Below are positions 39,071-48,183 of a DNA stretch of 64,000 nt, piece after piece. The DNA comes from Myxococcaceae bacterium (GTDB taxonomy: Bacteria; Myxococcota; Myxococcia; Myxococcales; Myxococcaceae). The position numbers and the translations under genes were made by a program. Under the pieces are notes generated by a model. That model was not told the origin of the DNA. It worked only from the letters and a program-made list of their open reading frames with translations, and ran no database searches. The DNA lies in the NCBI GenBank assembly GCA_016793095.1, contig JAEUJQ010000071.1, positions 182,350 through 246,349 of the forward strand, read 5' to 3'. Within the stretch, counting starts at the first letter, position 1; the number at the start of each line of letters is the position of its first letter.

Positions 39071-40140
39071 GAGCCTTGCTGCTCGCGCCGGCGGCCCTCA
39101 TCGGCTGCGCGACGACCCCACCAGCGCCAGCCGCGACCCTGCCGCCGTCGACTCCCGTCGCCACCGTGTGCCCGACCACCGCCCCCGAGCGCGCCGCCTT
39201 CATGCCCGGCCGGGTGCTGGGCGGGCGCGTCGAGAAGGTGTGCCTCGTCGGGGCCGGTGACGAGACGTCCCTGCGCTTGAGAGAGGAGCTGGCGCCGCGC
39301 GAGGGCACGAAGAGCGACGAGGACGCCGTGCGGTCAGACCTGTCTGCCCTCTTCGCGACCGGGCTCATCCGCGAGGCCCGGGTGTATGGCGACGTGCTGC
39401 CGTCGAAGGGCGTGAGGCTGACCTACGTCGTCGTCGAGCGGGCGCTCGTCACCACCGTGCGCCTCGAGGGAGCGCCGGCCTTGACGCCTGAGCTGCGGCA
39501 CCAGCTCGAGGTGAAGGGCTTCAGAGACACCGCGACGCAGCGGGCCCGCCTGCGCGACCTCGCGACGCAGTTCTACGAGAGCCAGGGCTACGCCGAGGCG
39601 GCCATCGACTTCGAGCCGAAGCCCGTGGCCGGCGGTGTCGAGCTGGTGATGAAGGTGACCGAGGGCCCGCGCTTCCTGGTCCAGGCGCTCTCCTTCGAGG
39701 GGGCGAAGGCCATCGCGGTGAAGGAGCTCGAGAAGGTGGTGCAGACGAAGCCCGGCAACCCCGTGCGCTCCGAGGTGGTCGCGCAGGACGCGCTGCGGCT
39801 CAACGATGCGTACTTCGACCGCGGCTACGTGGCTGCGTCCGTCAGCCACGCGCGCCTCGCCCTGCCGTCTGGAGCGACCGACGTCACCTTCACCATCACC
39901 GAAGGGCCGCTCTTCCGCGTCGGCGACATCGTGCTGAAGGGCGCGCTCACCCCCGCGGCGCTCAAGGGGCTCGAGACGAAGAAGGGCGCCGTGTTCTCCC
40001 CCGCGGCCGTGAGACGAGACCTGGAGCGTCTGCGCGAGCGCGCCCGGAAGGACCAGGGGGAGCTGGAGGTCACCCCCTTCACCGAGCTCGACGAGCAGAA
40101 GAAGACGGTGAAGCTCACGTTCGAGGGCACGGCGAAGTGA
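39067..40140 (+). CDS. POTRA-domain lipoprotein without barrel
   Basis: A 357-residue lipoprotein (leader MRALLLAPAALIGC). The mature part contains about four POTRA-type domains of BamA/TamA proteins: for example DAVRSDLSALFATGLIREARV, then the sequence LRDLATQFYESQGYAEAAI and DALRLNDAYFDRGYVAASV. It ends right after the last POTRA, so the 16-strand outer-membrane barrel of BamA is missing. It should sit on the outer membrane by its lipid and may assist a barrel protein encoded elsewhere. It is coupled to the SurA-like gene. Confidence 0.88.
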   Translation: MRALLLAPAALIGCATTPPAPAATLPPSTPVATVCPTTAPERAAFMPGRVLGGRVEKVCLVGAGDETSLRLREELAPREGTKSDEDAVRSDLSALFATGLIREARVYGDVLPSKGVRLTYVVVERALVTTVRLEGAPALTPELRHQLEVKGFRDTATQRARLRDLATQFYESQGYAEAAIDFEPKPVAGGVELVMKVTEGPRFLVQALSFEGAKAIAVKELEKVVQTKPGNPVRSEVVAQDALRLNDAYFDRGYVAASVSHARLALPSGATDVTFTITEGPLFRVGDIVLKGALTPAALKGLETKKGAVFSPAAVRRDLERLRERARKDQGELEVTPFTELDEQKKTVKLTFEGTAK

Positions 40141-40141
40141 C

Positions 40142-41836
40142 TCAGCGGCTCCGGCCGCCAGCGCTCAGGTGAACGAGCAGCTCGAACCGGGGCGTCTCGA
40201 CTCTCGTGGCGAGGCCTTCGACGGCCAGCGCCGGTGTCGCGAGGTTGACGAGGCCGGTGACGTCGAGCGCGATGACCACTGGTCCGATGGCGAACGCCGC
40301 GCGCGCGCCGGGGCCGAGGCTGGGCGCTGGGGCGAAGACGGTACGCGTCTGGAACAGGAAGGGGCCACCCGCGGTGCCGGCCGACAAGCGCAGGCCACCG
40401 CGAAGGCCAGCGCAGAGCTCGACCGGGGTGTCGAGGCACGCCATCGCGTGCGGAAGGACGAAGAGCGACTGCGTCGCGAGCGCGCCACGGGTGCGGTTCT
40501 GCTCGTCGATGACGGGCGTGGAGCCGCCGAACGAGAACGCGCCGAGGACTCCCACGCGCCAGGGCCCCACGAGCCTGAACGCGGCGTCGAGGCTGAGGAG
40601 CAGGCTCAGCGTCGACGGGGTCGGCGTCGAGAAGCCGGCGCCGGCCGTGAGCTCGAAGCGCGGGCCGCTCGGGCGGGGATGCTGCTCGACCGGTGGAGCC
40701 ACCTCGCGCGCCGTGCTGACGAGGACGGTTGACGGTGCCGGGCTGATGCCGCTCGTTTCGTCGGTGATGACGGGAGCTGGTGTGGCCGAGACCAGCGGAG
40801 GGGCGCTGCTCAGCGAAGGGGGCGTGGAGACGGGCGGTGGCGTCGGGCCGGTCGTCGTCGCGTTGCTCAGCGGGGTCGGCGGGCCGGCGCCGGGCGCCGT
40901 CGTGCCCCTCGTGGCCGCGCTCGCTGGCGGGGCGGAGCCGGTCGGCGGAACCGGCGGCGCTTCAGTCGCGGCTGTGCGGGCCGGGGCGCCGATCGGCGGC
41001 GGTGCGCTTGTCGTTGGCGACCCGGATGGAGGACGCGACGGTGGTGGAATGGGTGGCGTCTCGGGGGTCGTGTCGCGGTCGGGAGTGGTGCTGTCGCGCG
41101 TCGTCGGCGGCGAGACTCGCGGTGGCAGGGCGCCCGGCGTCTTCGCGCTCGCCCCCGGTGGTGTCGTCCTGGCCGGGTCGGTTGGCGCGGCGTTCGTCGC
41201 CGCAGTCTTCGTCGGGCTGGGCATGTCGTTCACCGCCGCGCGGTCCGTCGGTGGAGTCTTCGCCGCCGGAGTCTTCGTCGGGTCGGGCGTGGCGTTCACC
41301 GCCCCACGGTCGGTCGCCGGGGTCTTCGCCGCGTCCACCGGCGCAGCGTTCGCGAGACGGTCCGCCGGCGGAGCTGCCGAGGGCCCCGCGCTGGTCGTAG
41401 TCCGCTCGGCCACGCCGGTCGTCCCTGGCTCGGCCGTCGCGCTCCTCGCCGCAGGGTCGCCCGCTCCCGCGTTCTTCGTCGACACCTCTCTGCGTGGGCG
41501 CGCCCCGCCGTCCTGGGCCGGCAGTCGCACGACGATGTCTCTGAGCGCGCGGTCGATGATGAGCGCGGCGGCGACGGCGGCCTCGTCACACGACGGCGTC
41601 GGCAGAAGACGCTCGATGGCCGTCACCCCCTCGAGGTCCGTCACGCGCAGGCGATGTCCACCGCCCTCGGGATCGAGCCGCAGGGTGAGCTCAGCTTCGC
41701 CCTCGACGAAGCGCACAGGGGCACGGCGCAGCTCCCGCTCGAGCACGCCCCCTGGCGAACACGCGCTCGCCGGCGAGACCGCGATCGTCGTGGGCGCGGC
41801 CGCGAGCATCGTCGTCACGAAGACGAAGGCCGTCAC
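40142..41836 (-). CDS. Exported protein with Pro/Thr-rich linker and C-terminal beta-barrel
   Basis: A 564-residue protein starting at GTG 41836, with a signal peptide of which the end is near TTIAVSPASA. Residues about 20-115 form a small periplasmic domain with two Cys. Residues about 115-385 are a low-complexity Pro/Thr/Ala linker. The last ~175 residues alternate in short strands like an outer-membrane barrel (FELTAGAGFSTPTPSTLSLLL..FELLVHLSAGG). The linker could cross the peptidoglycan. Two cysteines occur in the barrel (ACLDTPVELC). No family can be named. Confidence 0.75.
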   Translation of the reverse strand: MTAFVFVTTMLAAAPTTIAVSPASACSPGGVLERELRRAPVRFVEGEAELTLRLDPEGGGHRLRVTDLEGVTAIERLLPTPSCDEAAVAAALIIDRALRDIVVRLPAQDGGARPRREVSTKNAGAGDPAARSATAEPGTTGVAERTTTSAGPSAAPPADRLANAAPVDAAKTPATDRGAVNATPDPTKTPAAKTPPTDRAAVNDMPSPTKTAATNAAPTDPARTTPPGASAKTPGALPPRVSPPTTRDSTTPDRDTTPETPPIPPPSRPPSGSPTTSAPPPIGAPARTAATEAPPVPPTGSAPPASAATRGTTAPGAGPPTPLSNATTTGPTPPPVSTPPSLSSAPPLVSATPAPVITDETSGISPAPSTVLVSTAREVAPPVEQHPRPSGPRFELTAGAGFSTPTPSTLSLLLSLDAAFRLVGPWRVGVLGAFSFGGSTPVIDEQNRTRGALATQSLFVLPHAMACLDTPVELCAGLRGGLRLSAGTAGGPFLFQTRTVFAPAPSLGPGARAAFAIGPVVIALDVTGLVNLATPALAVEGLATRVETPRFELLVHLSAGGRSR

Positions 41837-42022
41837 GCTGTGGCCACCCCGAGCACGTGGCTACCGAACCACAAAACCGCCGCGTCGGCGCGGACGCACT
41901 CCCACGCGCACGCCAGGGCTGCGACCGCGTCGACGCCGTGCCTCACGAGAACGCAACCCGCTCCGAAGGGAAACCGTCGGGTCGTGGCGACTCCGTCGAG
42001 GGAATGAGAAAGGCGGTCAGTC

Positions 42023-42487
42023 ATGCGGCTCCGACTCCTCCTTCTCCTCGTCGCGGTGGTGGCATCTTCGGCGCGAGCTCACGGCATTCAGTTGGCCGCC
42101 GGTGGCGCGTGGATGGCCAACCTCAACAACGAGCTGCGGGTGGGCGCGACCGACCTGCAGCTCTCGTGGCGGCACGACCTCGCCTGGTCGGCGCTCGAGG
42201 CTGGGGTGGAGTGGATGCTCTTCTTCCCCGCTGGACGCGCGGACCCGATGGTGGGCGCGCGCGTCGGCTGGTCGGTGTTCAAGGACCTCGGCCCGGTGCG
42301 CCCCCGCGGGGGCGTCTCGGTGGGCGCCTACTGGACGCGGGTGTCGCCGGTGTTGCCCGTCGGCTACGTGGACCTGGCGCTCGAGAAGCCGCTCGGCCCG
42401 TGGACCCTCGGCGTGCAGGTGAGCGGCATGCTGAGCCTCTTCGGCGCCGGCGTGCAGCCCCGCCTCTTCATCGGGAGGACCTTCTGA
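42023..42487 (+). CDS. Small outer-membrane beta-barrel protein
   Basis: A 154-residue exported protein with signal peptide ending SSARA. The mature part forms eight or so amphipathic strands with aromatic girdles and ends FIGRTF, a classic C-terminal barrel signature. The stop overlaps the next start (TGATG at 42485-42489), so it is cotranslated with the following lipoprotein. Divergent from the linker-barrel gene. Confidence 0.8.
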   Translation: MRLRLLLLLVAVVASSARAHGIQLAAGGAWMANLNNELRVGATDLQLSWRHDLAWSALEAGVEWMLFFPAGRADPMVGARVGWSVFKDLGPVRPRGGVSVGAYWTRVSPVLPVGYVDLALEKPLGPWTLGVQVSGMLSLFGAGVQPRLFIGRTF

Positions 42488-43614
42488 TGTCGCGCGTCGC
42501 CCTCGCCGTCCTCCTCGCCTCCGCCTGCGCGCCGGTGCCCGACACCATCGACACGAGCGGCGACCGGTACCTCGAGCGCCGCCCTTCGCCGGCCACCCTC
42601 GTCGACCCGCGCGGCGTCTACGTGGGCGGCTGGTACGAGTCGTTCACTGGCGCGTTCAACCAGTCGGCCGCCGCTGGGAACGCCTACAACCTGAAGTCGT
42701 GGCTGCACGTGAACGTCGACGACCCGCGCTTCTACGTGGTGTTCCAGATGGTGCGCACGGACTTCGCCGGCAACATCGCCGTCGTCGTCACCGACAAGCA
42801 GACGGGCGCGTTCCACAGCGAAGACGTGGTGCAGATGTTCTCGAAGAGCCTGACGTGCGACCCGGCCGTGACGACGCTGGCGGACTCCCAGACGGGCTCG
42901 TCGATGTCGCTGGTGGACGGCGCGCTCGTGTTCGACGTGAAGGCGAACGGGTTGCGCGTGAAGGGCAGGGCCACCGAGTTCCTGCAACCGCCGCTCACGC
43001 AGATTCACCGGTTCCACGACGGCTACGGCGCGCTCGGCATCTGGGGCAACGTGCGGCTCGACGAGGGCACCGTCACCGTCGCGGCTGAAGAGCACACGCT
43101 GCAGCCCGGCTCGCTGGGCCTCTACGACCGCACCGTGGGGCACCAGCGCACGACGCTGCACTGGAACTACGTCGCGACCTCGGGGCGCGCACGCAGCCGG
43201 GCGACGGGTGAGGTGCGCACCTTCTCGGTGCAGGGCGCCATCGACCTGCCGCGCAGCCGCCCGCTCGCGAACACTCAGAACCACGGCTTCTGGGTCGAGG
43301 GGCGCTTCGCCAAGGTGGAGGAGCTGCGCTTCGAGTACGAGACCCTCGGGGGCGGGAGGGACTTCGGGCCATGGCACGTCTTCACGCCCGCGAAGGCCGG
43401 GCGCTCAGCGCGCGTCGACCTGACCATCTCGCCGCCGCCGGGCTTCGAGCGGCTCTTCCATCGGCGCAACCAGAGCGCCGACCTGTGGATCGTCGAGCGC
43501 GACTTTCATCAGATCTACGGCGTCGTGACGGGCACGCTCGAGCTCGACGGCGTGACGTGGGACGTGGAGCCGAACACCTGGGCGCTCGCCGAGCAGGCGC
43601 TGGTGGTGCTCTAG
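42487..43614 (+). CDS. Lipoprotein of unknown function
   Basis: A 375-residue predicted lipoprotein (MSRVALAVLLASAC). The body is beta-rich with Trp- and His-rich patches (KSWLHVNVDD, HRFHDGYGALGIWGN, LHWNYVATSG). It resembles the two-domain lipocalin-like fold of AttH/CrtC hydratases in general character, but I cannot confirm this. I chose ATG 42487 because it overlaps the stop of the small barrel gene. The pair may form one outer-membrane complex. Confidence 0.75.
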   Translation: MSRVALAVLLASACAPVPDTIDTSGDRYLERRPSPATLVDPRGVYVGGWYESFTGAFNQSAAAGNAYNLKSWLHVNVDDPRFYVVFQMVRTDFAGNIAVVVTDKQTGAFHSEDVVQMFSKSLTCDPAVTTLADSQTGSSMSLVDGALVFDVKANGLRVKGRATEFLQPPLTQIHRFHDGYGALGIWGNVRLDEGTVTVAAEEHTLQPGSLGLYDRTVGHQRTTLHWNYVATSGRARSRATGEVRTFSVQGAIDLPRSRPLANTQNHGFWVEGRFAKVEELRFEYETLGGGRDFGPWHVFTPAKAGRSARVDLTISPPPGFERLFHRRNQSADLWIVERDFHQIYGVVTGTLELDGVTWDVEPNTWALAEQALVVL

Positions 43615-43626
43615 CCGAACGGAGCG

Positions 43627-43652
43627 CGCTCACCTGCAATTGGCCGTGAGCG
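43627..43652. terminator. Hairpin between convergent genes
   Basis: CGCTCAC (43627-43633) pairs with GTGAGCG (43646-43652) over a 12-base loop, inside the 47-bp gap between two convergent genes. Confidence 0.5.
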
Positions 43653-43661
43653 GTTCCCAGC

Positions 43662-44915
43662 TCACTTCAGGTGCGGCGCCAGCACTCTGGCGAGCTCATC
43701 GGGAGCGTCGGCGATCCACGCGCGTTCGATGCTCAGGTACTCCTCGCGCACGAGGGCGAGGATGCGTCTTTCGAGCTCGGGCTCCGCCTTCCAGGCGGCG
43801 ACCAGTCGCCTCACCAGCAGCTCGACGCCGGCGCGCTGACGCCAGACGAGCGTGCCCAACCGGTCCCGCAACGGGCCGGGCGACCCGTCGAGGAACTCGT
43901 TCACCACCGGACGGGCGGCGTCGCGGTGGTCGATCCAGCTCAACGCCTCGAGGATGACGGCGCGAACCTTCGGCGACTCGGTCGGCAGAGCCGCGAGCAG
44001 CGGCGCGGTGGCGGCCCCCGGGAAGCGGCGGGCCAGGCGCATGTACATCGACTCTCTCGCCGACTCGAAGCGCCGCCCGGCGTTCGCCCGCGCCCCGAGG
44101 GCCTCGATGAGCTGCTCGGCCGTCACCTCGTCGTCGAACACGGCGTCGGCCCTCGACTGCGCCGAGCCGCGGGTGAGCGCCGAGCCACCAGCCTCTTCCT
44201 CGAGCTCGGCCAGGAGCTCGCCCAGCGGGTCACCCTTCTTCCGCAGCTCGTTGCGCCGGGCCGCTGCGCGCTTCCCGTCCAACGGGGGGCGCCAGTCGCA
44301 GGGCGCCGCGGGTCGGAAGAACTTCCGAGCGAGCGCATCGCCGCGGGAGTTGGCGAAGCGAACGGAGAGCGGGTCGAGCCGCACGCCGCGCTTGCGGTCG
44401 AGGGTGACCTGAACGTGCGCGTTGCCCACCAGCACGATTCGGGCGGCCTCCTCCTGTTCGAGCAGGGGCGCCACGAACTGGAGAACGAGGAGCAGGGCCT
44501 CGGCGTCGGCGACGGCGCGCGGCAGCCACAGTTGCTTCGCCTGGCCGTAGGCCTCTCGACCGCCAGCTGCGTGGGTGAGTGCGTCGACGAAGCGACCGGC
44601 GTCAGCCACCAGGTCGAGGGCCTCGGTGGTGGCCTCCGTCTTCGGCAGACGGCCGCTGGCGGAAAGCGAGAGCACAGACCAGTCATCTTCGAGCTCGGCG
44701 CCGGTGCGCACGAACACCCCGTACGAGAAGTCATCCCAGGGCGAGGTGAAGAGCACCAGCACGTCGCTCCTGCACTTCTCGACCAGCGCCAGGAGCGAGT
44801 CGTAGGTGTGCTCGGCGTCGCTCTTCGTGGGCCAGTTGCCTCGCTTCGGCGCGCGCTCGGGCTCGACGCACAGGACGCTGAGGGAGTCAGGCATCGGCGG
44901 GATTGTGCGAGTCAT
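43662..44915 (-). CDS. Hypothetical protein with HEAT-like C-terminal region
   Basis: A 417-residue cytoplasmic protein of unknown function. Residues 1-200 show alternating strands and helices (VLVLFTSPWDDFSYGVFV; RIVLVGNAHVQVTL). The region about 200-290 is charged. From about 290 on, repeated helices of HEAT-like character occur (FPGAATAPLLAALPTESPKVRAVILEALSWIDH). ATG 44915 is preferred over TTG 44930. It sits behind the SbcD-like gene on the same strand, 31 bases away. Confidence 0.75.
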   Translation of the reverse strand: MTRTIPPMPDSLSVLCVEPERAPKRGNWPTKSDAEHTYDSLLALVEKCRSDVLVLFTSPWDDFSYGVFVRTGAELEDDWSVLSLSASGRLPKTEATTEALDLVADAGRFVDALTHAAGGREAYGQAKQLWLPRAVADAEALLLVLQFVAPLLEQEEAARIVLVGNAHVQVTLDRKRGVRLDPLSVRFANSRGDALARKFFRPAAPCDWRPPLDGKRAAARRNELRKKGDPLGELLAELEEEAGGSALTRGSAQSRADAVFDDEVTAEQLIEALGARANAGRRFESARESMYMRLARRFPGAATAPLLAALPTESPKVRAVILEALSWIDHRDAARPVVNEFLDGSPGPLRDRLGTLVWRQRAGVELLVRRLVAAWKAEPELERRILALVREEYLSIERAWIADAPDELARVLAPHLK

Positions 44916-44946
44916 GCCCCGGTTGCTCAAGGGGCCGCTCGCGCGC

Positions 44947-45990
44947 TCAGCCCCAGCCCAACGCGAGCTGCCGCGGTCGGCGCACGGAGGGCGGCTCGAA
45001 GGGCACCCGCGGTGACGCGCGCGGAACCCACGCGAGCACGGGCGACACGTTCCGCTCGCCGCTCAGCTCGCGCAGCGCCGCCGCGGTGAGCCAGTCTGTC
45101 GAGGCGCCGGGCCCACCCTGCACGCGCAGCTGCAGCACCGCGTCAGCCGGCGTCGCGTCGATGATGCCCGCCACCACCCGCCGCGCGTCGCTCGCCGACA
45201 GTCCCGCGAGGTCGACGGCCCGCACGAGCATCGGCCGCGCCGGGAGCGGCGCGAACGTCCACCGGACCAGCCCGTCCGTGAGCTCCAGGAGGACCGAGCC
45301 CTTCGTCTCCTCCACCTCGGCGAACGAGGTGCGCTCGACGGAGCCGGCGTAGATGACGGGCGGCGCGCCGGGCATCACCTGGTGCCGGTGAACGTGGCCG
45401 CTCAGCACTGCCGCGAAGGACGCGGGGAGCGCGGCGCGGCGGATGACGTCGTCACCCGAGCGGAAGGTGAACGTGCCCGGTCCACACGTCGCGCCCTCGA
45501 CGCACTGGTGCAGGCACAAGACGCGCACGTCGGCCTGCACGGCGCCGTGGCCCGTCCCGGCCAGCAGCGCGCCGAAGCGCTCGCGCACCTGGTTCGCGTA
45601 CGGGAAGCCCACGAAGGCCACCCGCACGCCCCGCGCCTCGAGCACGAAGGTGCGCGGCCGGTCGAACACGTGCAGCCGGGGATGCAGCGCGAGCAGCGGG
45701 AACGGCAGGCGCGAGCGCTCATGGTTGCCGGGCACGAGCAGCACCGGCACGCCGGCTCTGGCCACCCGCAGGAGGGGCTCCAGCGCGGCCGCCGCGAGCG
45801 CCGGAGAGACGCGTGCGCGGAAGTGCAGGTCTCCGCCATGGAGCACCACGTCGACGTCTCCCGCGTGCGCCGGCGCCAGCGCCCGCTCGAAGTTGTCGAA
45901 GAAGTCGTGGCCGCGTCGCCGGCGGTTGACCCGCGCATGGGCCGGCAGGTCGAAGCCCAGGTGCGTGTCGGAGACGAAGAGCACGCGCAT
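44947..45990 (-). CDS. SbcD-like metallophosphoesterase (DNA repair exonuclease family)
   Basis: A 347-residue phosphoesterase with the Mre11/SbcD signatures: FVSDTHLGFD, HGGDLHF, VPGNHER, LHQ and SGHVHRHQ. The C-terminal ~110 residues look like the capping domain (VIYAGSVERTSFAEVEETKG). No SbcC-type ATPase gene adjoins it, which is unusual, because SbcD normally works with SbcC. The ATG at 45990 is preferred over the GTG at 45993. The upstream gene on the same strand encodes a GIY-YIG nuclease, so the segment looks DNA-repair-related. Confidence 0.9.
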   Translation of the reverse strand: MRVLFVSDTHLGFDLPAHARVNRRRRGHDFFDNFERALAPAHAGDVDVVLHGGDLHFRARVSPALAAAALEPLLRVARAGVPVLLVPGNHERSRLPFPLLALHPRLHVFDRPRTFVLEARGVRVAFVGFPYANQVRERFGALLAGTGHGAVQADVRVLCLHQCVEGATCGPGTFTFRSGDDVIRRAALPASFAAVLSGHVHRHQVMPGAPPVIYAGSVERTSFAEVEETKGSVLLELTDGLVRWTFAPLPARPMLVRAVDLAGLSASDARRVVAGIIDATPADAVLQLRVQGGPGASTDWLTAAALRELSGERNVSPVLAWVPRASPRVPFEPPSVRRPRQLALGWG

Positions 45991-46144
45991 CACAGCGACC
46001 CGGTGCGAGGTTCGCCGCGCGGGGTGACGACGCTCGCGGCACCTGAGCGCGGCGCGCTCCAGCGCCCACTGGCAGGACGAGCTCGGCTACGCGGCCTGGC
46101 GACGCGAGGACGAGCTGGACCGCGAGGCGTGACGACGGCGCTCA

Positions 46145-47770
46145 TCAGAGCCACCCGAGGACGCGGTCCAGGCCTGCGCTGCTGAACGTCGCGTGTGGGC
46201 CGAGGCACACCGCGACGGCGTGCTTCGCCGCGACCAGCCGCTTGAGCTCGGTCGTCAGCACCCGCAGGCGGTCGAAGCGCGCGACCGAGAAGCCCTCGTG
46301 TCGGCGCAGCCCCGTGCGTGCGTGGTGCGCCGGCAGCGGAGGCGCCGTGCCCGCGGCCACCGACGTCTCCACCGTGAGCGCGCCGTCGTCGATGACGAGC
46401 AGCCGGGCCTCGTCCACGCCATCGTCGGAGAAGACCACCGAGGCCTCGGTGAGCCGAGTGAGCCACCGCGCTCTCCGCCGCGCCAGCGCCACGCGCACCG
46501 CGAGCCACTCCAGCGCGCTCGCCACCAGCGCCGGCGTCCACTCGCGCGTCTGGTCCGCGTCGTCGTCCTCTTCCTCACGGCCGCGCCGGCCCTCCATCCA
46601 CAGCCGCGTTCCGAGCCGCAGCACGCCAGACACCGCGAGGTGGGGGCTCACCTCGCCATGCCGCACGCGCAGCAGCTCGAGGCCCTGGGTGAACACGTCC
46701 CTCGAGGGCGCCCACCGCCCACGGCCCAGCGCCTCGGGAGCGCCACGGGTCGCGGCGACCACCTGCTCGAGCAGCTCCGGCGACGAGAACGGCCCGAGGC
46801 TGCAGGTGGCGCTCGGGGACGGCGCCCGCTGAGAGAGGTCGGGCGAACAGAACCAGACCGCGCGCTCCCGCTCGGTGAGCGCGACGTTGTAGGGCGGCCG
46901 GTGGCGCTTGATCTCATCGGGCTCGCGCAGCGCCGCCTCGAGCGGACTGGCGGTCACCTCGAAGGACAGGCCCCGCGCCTGCGCCAGCATCTCGAGCGTG
47001 CGCTCGTGCCCGCCGCGCTGCTTGCGGAAGTAGCTGTTCACCCGGTGGTGCAGTGACGCGGCCTTGCCGACGTAGAGCACGTCGCCGTTGGTGCGCAGCA
47101 TGCGGTACAGCCCGGGCTTGTGCGGCAGGGCGAGGCGGGTCGCGCGCGGCATCGGCCAGGTGCGTCGGGAGCGGCGCCGCTCGACCGGCTGCGCCAGCAA
47201 CGTCTTGAGCCCGTCCCAGGTGGTGACGCCGCGCTCCTCGAGTAACCCGACGAGGTGCCGCCACACCACGAGCGTGGCCTCGACGTGCGCGGCGCCCCGA
47301 CGGAGCGGACCGACCGCGTGGCCGAAGTAGCCGGCGAGCGCGCGCAGGCCCCGGCGGGGCAGGTCGGGCACGAGGCGCAGCGACAGCTCGTGCGTGCAGA
47401 CCAGGTCGAGCGGAGACAGGCCGCCAGCGAGGCGCTCGAGGAAGGGCCGCTCGAAGCGGGCGAAGTGCGCGACCGCTGGCGCGGGCTGTGGCGCCAGACG
47501 CGCGGCCTCGCTCGTGAGCTCCCGCCACGCCTCGGCGGCCTCCACGCCGCCTGCGCAGAGCCCCTCCGTGATGCCGGTCACCCGCACGACCGCGGGAGGA
47601 ACCCGGGCGCCGGCGGGCAGCTTGAGGAGCCGCGCGCGGGCCGCTCCCGTGTCACTCGAAGTCCAGCTCAGCTCGAGCAGCTGGCTCCCCGCCGCCTGGC
47701 AATCGACGACCAGCACCCGCTGCTGAGAGAGCATCTCCGACACCTGAACGAGCGTACAGTTACTACCCAT
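46145..47770 (-). CDS. Degenerate DnaQ-type exonuclease fused to GIY-YIG nuclease domain
   Basis: A 541-residue protein. Residues about 15-185 follow an RNase T/DnaQ exonuclease fold, but the catalytic acids are altered: DxE of the first motif reads DCQ, FD of the second reads FE, and the HxxxxD of the third is lost. Residues about 205-295 hold a UvrC/Cho-type GIY-YIG domain (GLYRMLRTNGDVLYVGKAASLHHRVNSYF) and the IKxxxPPYN that ends the UvrC domain. The remaining 245 residues have no known domain. Cho-like proteins cut damaged DNA in nucleotide excision repair. Confidence 0.88.
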   Translation of the reverse strand: MGSNCTLVQVSEMLSQQRVLVVDCQAAGSQLLELSWTSSDTGAARARLLKLPAGARVPPAVVRVTGITEGLCAGGVEAAEAWRELTSEAARLAPQPAPAVAHFARFERPFLERLAGGLSPLDLVCTHELSLRLVPDLPRRGLRALAGYFGHAVGPLRRGAAHVEATLVVWRHLVGLLEERGVTTWDGLKTLLAQPVERRRSRRTWPMPRATRLALPHKPGLYRMLRTNGDVLYVGKAASLHHRVNSYFRKQRGGHERTLEMLAQARGLSFEVTASPLEAALREPDEIKRHRPPYNVALTERERAVWFCSPDLSQRAPSPSATCSLGPFSSPELLEQVVAATRGAPEALGRGRWAPSRDVFTQGLELLRVRHGEVSPHLAVSGVLRLGTRLWMEGRRGREEEDDDADQTREWTPALVASALEWLAVRVALARRRARWLTRLTEASVVFSDDGVDEARLLVIDDGALTVETSVAAGTAPPLPAHHARTGLRRHEGFSVARFDRLRVLTTELKRLVAAKHAVAVCLGPHATFSSAGLDRVLGWL

Positions 47771-47929
47771 CGGCGTGAAGCGCTCCGCGAGGGTCGTCTC
47801 CCGGTTCGCCCGGGTCGCGGAGCGCCACGGCGCCGACATGGCCGACGCGAGTCAACCGCCGTGGACTGCGCTGACGACTACGCTGGGCCAGCCGCTGCAA
47901 GTCCACCCCCGTCCTCGAGGTGTCCGCTC

Positions 47930-48154
47930 ATGAAGCTCGTCGGCGTCCCGCTGCTCGTCCTCCTGTGGTCGCCAGTTCCCGCGAAGGCTCCGTCGGCCAC
48001 GTCGAACGACGACTGCGCGACCGAGACCGCGGCGCCGCTCGCGATTGGCGACGATGCCGTCACGAAGTGCAAGCGGTCCTGCAACTCGCGTTGCGCCGCC
48101 GCGAACAACAAGTCGAAGTGCGTCGCCGAGTGCCGTCGCGCCTGTGAGCGCTGA
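47930..48154 (+). CDS. Small secreted Cys-rich peptide
   Basis: A 74-residue protein with a signal peptide (MKLVGVPLLVLLWSPVPAKA). The C-terminal 35 residues contain five cysteines in CKRSCNSRC, C and CRRAC spacing with many Lys/Arg, so the mature peptide is small, cationic and probably disulfide-bonded. This profile fits an antimicrobial or signalling peptide, but nothing more can be shown. It is convergent with the hydrolase gene. Confidence 0.6.
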   Translation: MKLVGVPLLVLLWSPVPAKAPSATSNDDCATETAAPLAIGDDAVTKCKRSCNSRCAAANNKSKCVAECRRACER

Positions 48155-48183
48155 CGAACCCGCGCCGTTCTCGCCCGCGACGC

